Positions 33,537-37,270 of a DNA stretch of 37,270 nucleotides are shown in pieces. The translations under genes and the position numbers were made by a program. Position 1 is the first letter of the stretch; the number at the start of each line of letters is the position of its first letter. The notes under the pieces are model-generated. The model was not told the origin of the DNA. It searched no databases and saw only the letters and a list, made by a program, of their open reading frames with translations. Where the stretch lies: the NCBI GenBank assembly GCA_964523415.1, contig CAZFZB010000014.1, positions 1 to 37,270 on the forward strand, given 5' to 3'. This DNA comes from M0108 sp964523415. Its GTDB lineage: Bacteria; Pseudomonadota; Gammaproteobacteria; Chromatiales; Chromatiaceae.

Positions 33537-34171
33537 CCCCGGCTCTTCCGGGGAGACAGTAAAGGTTTGACATTTCAGGGAGTCCATCCAGGAGACTCCG
33601 CGTTGTGAGCCGCCAAGCACACAACCGTGGAGAATCCCGATGGACGAAGCCGAAAGCCTAAGCCACTCCCGATGGGACTGCAAATATCATGTCGTGTTCA
33701 TCCCCAAGTGTCGCCGCAAGACCCTGTATGTGCAGCTACGGCGCCACCTTGGTGAGGTGTTCAGGAAGTTGGCCGAGCAGAAGGAGAGCCGTATTTTGGA
33801 GGGGCATTTGATGCCCGATCATGTGCACATGCTGATTGCGATTCCGCCCAAGTTTGCGGTATCGCAGGTGATCGGATTCATCAAGGGTAAGAGTGCGATA
33901 CATCTTGCTCGGGTGTATGGGGAGCGGAGACGCAATTTCGTTGGCCAGAGCTTCTGGGCGCGAGGCCATTTCGTCTCGACGGTCGGTCGGGACGAGTCGA
34001 TGATTCGCCAGTACATCCAAGATCAGGAGAAGGAGGATCAGCGACTCGACCAGCTTAACCTGTGGAGCTGATGTGCCACCTTTAGGTGGCCAAAGAACCG
34101 CGGGGCCGCGTTAGCGACCCCGTAGCCGCTTCGAGCGGCTCACGAATGAAAGCCCCCGGCTCTGCCGGGGG
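33537..34171 (+). mobile_element. IS200/IS605-type insertion sequence (tnpA only)
   Basis: The element is bounded by two matching hairpins in the same orientation: CCCCGG-CTCTT-CCGGGG at 33537-33553 and CCCCCGG-CTCTG-CCGGGGG at 34153-34171. Subterminal hairpins recognised by the transposase, no terminal inverted repeats and no target duplication are the marks of this family. The real ends lie a few bases outside the hairpins and cannot be fixed here. The single gene is an intact tnpA (33640-34071). After it come three more hairpins: 34075-34090, 34101-34122 and 34124-34140. No tnpB is present. Confidence 0.88.
33640..34071 (+). CDS. tnpA: IS200-type Y1 transposase TnpA
   Basis: A 143-residue single-strand transposase of the HUH class. 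The metal-binding HUH motif is HVH at residues 61-63 (GHLMPDHVHMLIAIPP) and the catalytic tyrosine is Y125 (MIRQYIQDQE). The N-terminus RWDCKYHVVFIPKCRRK is typical of IS200 TnpA, and the length is normal, so the gene looks active. ATG 33640 has GGAG 7 bases upstream. The leader has two small hairpins (GGAGTC/GACTCC at 33579-33599; GTTGTG/CACAAC at 33602-33625) that could reduce translation, as leader structure does in Salmonella IS200. Confidence 0.95.
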   Translation: MDEAESLSHSRWDCKYHVVFIPKCRRKTLYVQLRRHLGEVFRKLAEQKESRILEGHLMPDHVHMLIAIPPKFAVSQVIGFIKGKSAIHLARVYGERRRNFVGQSFWARGHFVSTVGRDESMIRQYIQDQEKEDQRLDQLNLWS

Positions 34172-34183
34172 ATTGTTACTTGC

Positions 34184-34197
34184 TTGACTCAGATCAA
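34184..34197 (+). promoter_or_regulatory. FNR-type site upstream of nrdD
   Basis: TTGAC-TCAG-ATCAA matches the FNR consensus TTGAT-N4-ATCAA at nine of ten positions. Its centre is about 41 bases before the expected transcription start near 34231, set by the TATAGT at 34218-34223. That is the position of an activating site in class II FNR promoters and fits a gene needed only without oxygen. It starts 12 bases after the IS hairpin. Confidence 0.75.
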
Positions 34198-34244
34198 ATA
34201 CTATATGTTGTGCTTACTATAGTATGAAACACAATATATTGTAT
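34198..34244 (+). promoter_or_regulatory. Tandem NrdR boxes over the nrdD promoter
   Basis: Box 1, ATACTATATGTTGTGC (34198-34213), matches the NrdR consensus ACACTATATATTGTGT at 13 of 16. Box 2, ACACAATATATTGTAT (34229-34244), matches at 14 of 16, counting either A or T at position 5. Their starts are 31 bases apart, three helical turns, the usual spacing for NrdR pairs in front of ribonucleotide reductase operons. The -10 element TATAGT (34218-34223) lies between them, so NrdR bound here would block RNA polymerase. Confidence 0.85.
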
Positions 34245-34261
34245 ATTCTTAGGTCTGAATC

Positions 34262-36307
34262 ATGCCGAACGCCCAGATTTGTCCTGCAAAATTGCCCACC
34301 CATATCCTCAACCGCGAGGGGAACCCGGTAGCATTCGATGGTAGCAAGATTCGTTCGGCCATCGAGCGTGCTGGGCGGGCCAGTGGCGAATTCGAGGCAC
34401 AGGAGGCTGAGCGGCTAACCTCCAAAATTGTCAAGGTGCTCAGCCACCGCTACTACAATGGCCACCTGCCGGATATCGAAGCTATTCAGGATCTGGTCGA
34501 GCAGACCCTCATAGCAGACGACCATTTTGGAACGGCCAGGGCCTATATCCGCTACCGTGAACAGCACCGCAAACTACGCTCAGATCACCGCACTCTGGTG
34601 GACGCCACAGTCAGTATCAACGAATACCTAGATAAATCCGATTGGCGTGTCGCCGCCAATGCCAACCAGGGTTGGTCACTAGGCGGACTCATTCTCAATA
34701 TATCGGGCAAGATGATCGCCAACTATTGGCTTTCGCATGTTTACCCCCCCGAGATTGGCGAGGCCCATCGCGCCGGGGCATTCCATATTCATGACCTAGA
34801 CATGCTCGCTGGCTATTGCGCCGGCTGGTCCCTGCGCACCCTACTTAATGAGGGCTTCAATGGTGTATCGGGGAAAGTCGAATCAGACCCACCACGCCAC
34901 ATGTCCTCCGCCATAGGACAGATCGTTAATTTTCTCGGAACTCTGCAAAACGAATGGGCAGGTGCCCAGGCCTTCTCCGGCTTCGACACTTACATGGCAC
35001 CCTTCGTTCGTAAGGATTGTCTCGAGTATTCCCAACTCCGTCAGTACATTCAGGAACTCATCTATAACCTGAATGTGCCCTCGCGCTGGGGCTGTCAGAC
35101 GCCTTTCACTAATATCACCTTTGACTGGGTCTGTCCGGAGGATTTGCGTAATCAGATACCGATTATCGCCGGTGAGGAACAGCCTTATTCATATGGTGAT
35201 CTCCAACACGAGATGGACCTCATCAATCGCGCTTATATCGAGGTCATGACAAAAGGCGATGCCAAAGGTCGCATTTTTACCTTCCCCATTCCAACCTATA
35301 ACATGACCGATGAATTTCCCTGGGATACTGAAAACGCCGAGCGTCTCTTCGCCATGACGGCCAGATACGGCCTGCCCTATTTTCAGAATTTCATCAATTC
35401 CGAACTTAAACCGAATATGGTTAGGTCCATGTGCTGCCGATTGCAACTTGACCTGAGGGAATTGTTAAAGCGCGGTAATGGCCTCTTCGGCTCAGCCGAG
35501 CAAACGGGTTCCCTAGGCGTGGTAACGCTCAATTGCGCACGCCTGGGCCATGTCCATGCCGGAGACGAAGCCAATCTCCTAGCCAGCCTGGACCGACTGC
35601 TAGACTTGGCCCGCGATAGCTTGGAGATCAAACGCAAGGTCATCCAGCGTCACCTGGATAATGGCCTCTTCCCTTATACCAAGCGCTTCCTCGGCACCCT
35701 GCGCAACCATTTCTCCACTATCGGGGTGAATGGCCTGAACGAAATGATCCGCAATTTCACCCAGGACCAGGAGGACATAACATCCAGCCCCGGGAGGGCA
35801 CTAGCCCTGCGCTTCCTGGATCGGACGCGGGCGCGACTAATGACATTCCAAGAGGAAACGGGGCACCTTTACAACCTGGAGGCATCCCCAGCGGAAGGGG
35901 CCACTCATCGCTTCGCCCGCGAGGACCGCAAACGTTTTCCCGGCATACTCCAGGCGGGTCTCCCGGAAGCGCCCTACTATACCAACTCATCGCAGATTCC
36001 AGTCGGTTACACGGATGATCCCTTCTTGGCACTGGAGATGCAGGAGGAACTACAAGGAAAATACACCGGCGGTACCGTGCTACACCTCTACATGAGCGAA
36101 CCCGTCTCCAATGCCGAGGTTTGTAAACGCCTTGTTCGCCGCGCCCTGACCCAGTACCGGCTGCCCTATATCACCATCACACCGATCTTTTCGATCTGTC
36201 CGAACCATGGCTACCTCCCCGGCGAGCACGAATTCTGTCCCCGCTGTGACCAGGAAATCTTAGCCCGTAAGCAATGCCAGACACAGAAGGGCAGTTGGCC
36301 TAACTGA
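34262..36307 (+). CDS. nrdD: Anaerobic ribonucleotide reductase NrdD, lacking its glycyl-radical segment
   Basis: A 681-residue class III reductase that makes deoxyribonucleotides without oxygen. An ATP-cone (about residues 14-100: THILNREGNPVAFDGSKIRSA) is followed by the catalytic ten-stranded barrel: AFHIHDLDMLAGYCAGWSL and RWGCQTPFTNITFDW hold candidate active-site cysteines. A zinc-binding end (ICPNHGYLPGEHEFCPRC, about residues 649-666) normally comes just before the glycyl-radical loop. Here the chain stops 17 residues after it. The missing RVxGY segment is encoded by the next gene. ATG 34262 is preceded by AGG and by the FNR/NrdR promoter. Confidence 0.93.
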   Translation: MPNAQICPAKLPTHILNREGNPVAFDGSKIRSAIERAGRASGEFEAQEAERLTSKIVKVLSHRYYNGHLPDIEAIQDLVEQTLIADDHFGTARAYIRYREQHRKLRSDHRTLVDATVSINEYLDKSDWRVAANANQGWSLGGLILNISGKMIANYWLSHVYPPEIGEAHRAGAFHIHDLDMLAGYCAGWSLRTLLNEGFNGVSGKVESDPPRHMSSAIGQIVNFLGTLQNEWAGAQAFSGFDTYMAPFVRKDCLEYSQLRQYIQELIYNLNVPSRWGCQTPFTNITFDWVCPEDLRNQIPIIAGEEQPYSYGDLQHEMDLINRAYIEVMTKGDAKGRIFTFPIPTYNMTDEFPWDTENAERLFAMTARYGLPYFQNFINSELKPNMVRSMCCRLQLDLRELLKRGNGLFGSAEQTGSLGVVTLNCARLGHVHAGDEANLLASLDRLLDLARDSLEIKRKVIQRHLDNGLFPYTKRFLGTLRNHFSTIGVNGLNEMIRNFTQDQEDITSSPGRALALRFLDRTRARLMTFQEETGHLYNLEASPAEGATHRFAREDRKRFPGILQAGLPEAPYYTNSSQIPVGYTDDPFLALEMQEELQGKYTGGTVLHLYMSEPVSNAEVCKRLVRRALTQYRLPYITITPIFSICPNHGYLPGEHEFCPRCDQEILARKQCQTQKGSWPN

Positions 36308-36340
36308 TCTTAATTCAATATGTTTCAGGAGAACCATATC

Positions 36341-36520
36341 ATGTCGGATACTCACAACATTCAACTCAAGGATGCGGAGCGGACTCGCTGCGAGGTCTGG
36401 ACCCGAGTCATGGGTTATCATCGACCCGTGGCCGCATTCAACGCCGGTAAGCGCTCCGAACATCAGGAGCGGCGGTATTTTCTCGAACCCGAGCGACCCA
36501 AACTTCCAGCCAACCGCTAA
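36341..36520 (+). CDS. Separate glycyl-radical subunit of NrdD
   Basis: A 59-residue protein. Its central part, RCEVWTRVMGYHRPVAAF followed by NAGKRSEHQERRYF, is what is expected at the C-terminus of class III reductases. The radical glycine is probably the G in RVMGYH (residue 26), and NAGK is the conserved turn after it. ATG 36341 has AGGAG with 9 bases spacing, and a TGA plus 33 bases separate it from nrdD, so it is a proper gene and not a simple frameshift remnant. NrdG, the enzyme that would make the radical, follows 38 bases downstream. I expect it to dock onto NrdD as a stand-alone glycyl domain. Confidence 0.85.
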   Translation: MSDTHNIQLKDAERTRCEVWTRVMGYHRPVAAFNAGKRSEHQERRYFLEPERPKLPANR

Positions 36521-36558
36521 GCAAAGGGTTAAGATTTGTAACCCATAGCGAAAGGGGC

Positions 36559-37257
36559 ATGAAAAATAAAGAGTTGCAGGTCGGCGGTCTTACCCCCTTG
36601 ACCGGTCTTGACTATCCAGGGGAACTGGCGTCGGTAATTTTCTGTCAAGGTTGCCCCTGGCGTTGCTCCTACTGTCAGAATCCTCATTTATTGTCGCCCA
36701 CTAGCGCTACTATCCCCTGGAGCCAGATAGAGGCATTTCTGGAACGCCGTCAAGGTCTCCTTGATGGCGTGGTTTTCAGCGGTGGTGAGCCCACACTGCA
36801 AAACACCCTGCCCGACGCCCTGACTCGGGTCAAGGCTAAAGGGTTTAAGGTGGGCCTGCACACGGCGGGCATCTACCCAGACCGCCTGAGGGCACTTGTG
36901 CCACTATTGGATTGGGTAGGGCTGGATATCAAGGCATTGCCCGAGGACTACGAGACCATCACCGGGGCGGCAGGTTCCGGGGCCCGCGCCTGGGAAAGCC
37001 TGCGCCTGCTCATCGCGACAGGCATTCCCCTGGAGGTAAGGACCACCATGCCCAAGGACTGGCGATTGTCCCAAGGGATGGAGATCTTAATGCGTCGAGT
37101 AGCCGATGAGGGGGTCGAGGTCTTTGCACTCCAGGCTTGCCGCGCTGTGAATAGCCGGAATCAGTATCCTTGTTCGAGCAACTTCCCTTCCCCGTCCCCA
37201 CCTGAGGCTTTTTCTAAACTTGGCGAGACCCTATTCCGCCGCTTCGTCTTACGGTAG
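36559..37257 (+). CDS. nrdG: Anaerobic ribonucleotide reductase activase
   Basis: A 232-residue radical SAM activase that forms the glycyl radical on NrdD. The cluster motif is CPWRCSYC (C32, C36, C39) preceded by GLTPLTGLDYPGELASVIF, the start typical of the NrdG2 type. FSGGEPTLQ near residue 73 binds SAM. It is longer than E. coli NrdG (about 154 residues), as the NrdG2 type is. The ATG at 36559 has GGGG only one base upstream, a poor ribosome binding site, so translation may depend on coupling. It ends 13 bases before the window edge. Confidence 0.94.
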   Translation: MKNKELQVGGLTPLTGLDYPGELASVIFCQGCPWRCSYCQNPHLLSPTSATIPWSQIEAFLERRQGLLDGVVFSGGEPTLQNTLPDALTRVKAKGFKVGLHTAGIYPDRLRALVPLLDWVGLDIKALPEDYETITGAAGSGARAWESLRLLIATGIPLEVRTTMPKDWRLSQGMEILMRRVADEGVEVFALQACRAVNSRNQYPCSSNFPSPSPPEAFSKLGETLFRRFVLR

Positions 37258-37270
37258 GATAAAGTGTCAT

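Noticed and set aside
33537..34171. IS605-type element with tnpB and guide RNA
   Set aside because: Only tnpA is present within the end hairpins and there is no room for tnpB.
36290..36345. nrdD as a frameshifted or stop-interrupted gene
   Set aside because: A TGA, a spacer and a good ribosome binding site precede the small gene, which begins with its own soluble N-terminal residues, so a natural split is more likely than an error.
1..37270. CRISPR arrays, tRNA or rRNA genes
   Set aside because: I saw no regularly spaced direct repeats and no tRNA or rRNA-like stretches.

Overview
The window looks like a draft-genome piece from a gammaproteobacterium, most likely a sulfur-oxidising purple bacterium of the Chromatiaceae or a close relative. 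The evidence is a rhodanese-TusA-DsrE2 sulfur-transfer cluster, siroheme synthase CysG, a glycogen cluster with a GH57 enzyme, gammaproteobacterial gene orders (dapA-bamC-MBL facing gcvR-bcp) and an anaerobic class III ribonucleotide reductase. The family assignment is inference; no 16S or photosynthesis gene is present. Three runs of exactly 100 N (19769-19868, 29383-29482, 30811-30910) are scaffold gaps of unknown true length.

Layout. 1-2838: a partial YihY/BrkB membrane protein and the three parts of the AmmeMemoRadiSam system, with the radical SAM gene divergent from Memo and AMMECR1. 2930-8986 (minus): an L,D-transpeptidase, cysteine synthase CysM, a YycJ-like metallo-beta-lactamase-fold hydrolase, BamC and DapA. 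9192-13262 (plus): GcvR-like ACT protein, peroxiredoxin Bcp, a PIN-PhoH ATPase, MoaA and a small Cys-rich FmdB-like protein, closed by a strong hairpin. 13298-18306 (minus): a DegS-like protease, a PerM/AI-2E permease, a small unknown protein, a LysR regulator and, behind its own terminator, dsrE2-tusA-rhodanese. 18414-19768 (plus): cysG, running into a gap. 19869-25654: glycogen genes, with glgC-GH57-unknown on minus and glgB divergent on plus. 25759-32437 (minus): hemerythrin, a two-RCK potassium channel, a small membrane protein, topoisomerase III (gapped), a membrane J-domain protein and a VWA protein. 32674-33093: an H-NS-family protein. 33537-34171: an IS200-type element. 34184-37257 (plus): the anaerobic ribonucleotide reductase operon.

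Most notable points. The glycyl-radical segment of NrdD is a separate 59-residue gene with its own ribosome binding site, between nrdD and nrdG. The promoter in front has a near-perfect FNR site placed as in a class II promoter, followed by two NrdR boxes three helical turns apart. An IS200-type element with a ladder of four hairpins at its 3' end sits directly upstream of this promoter without breaking it. The rhd-tusA-dsrE2 unit is expected to pass sulfane sulfur in the cytoplasm. The AmmeMemoRadiSam trio, the VWA-DnaJ-TopB run and the unknown third gene of the glycogen operon are the main unexplained functions.
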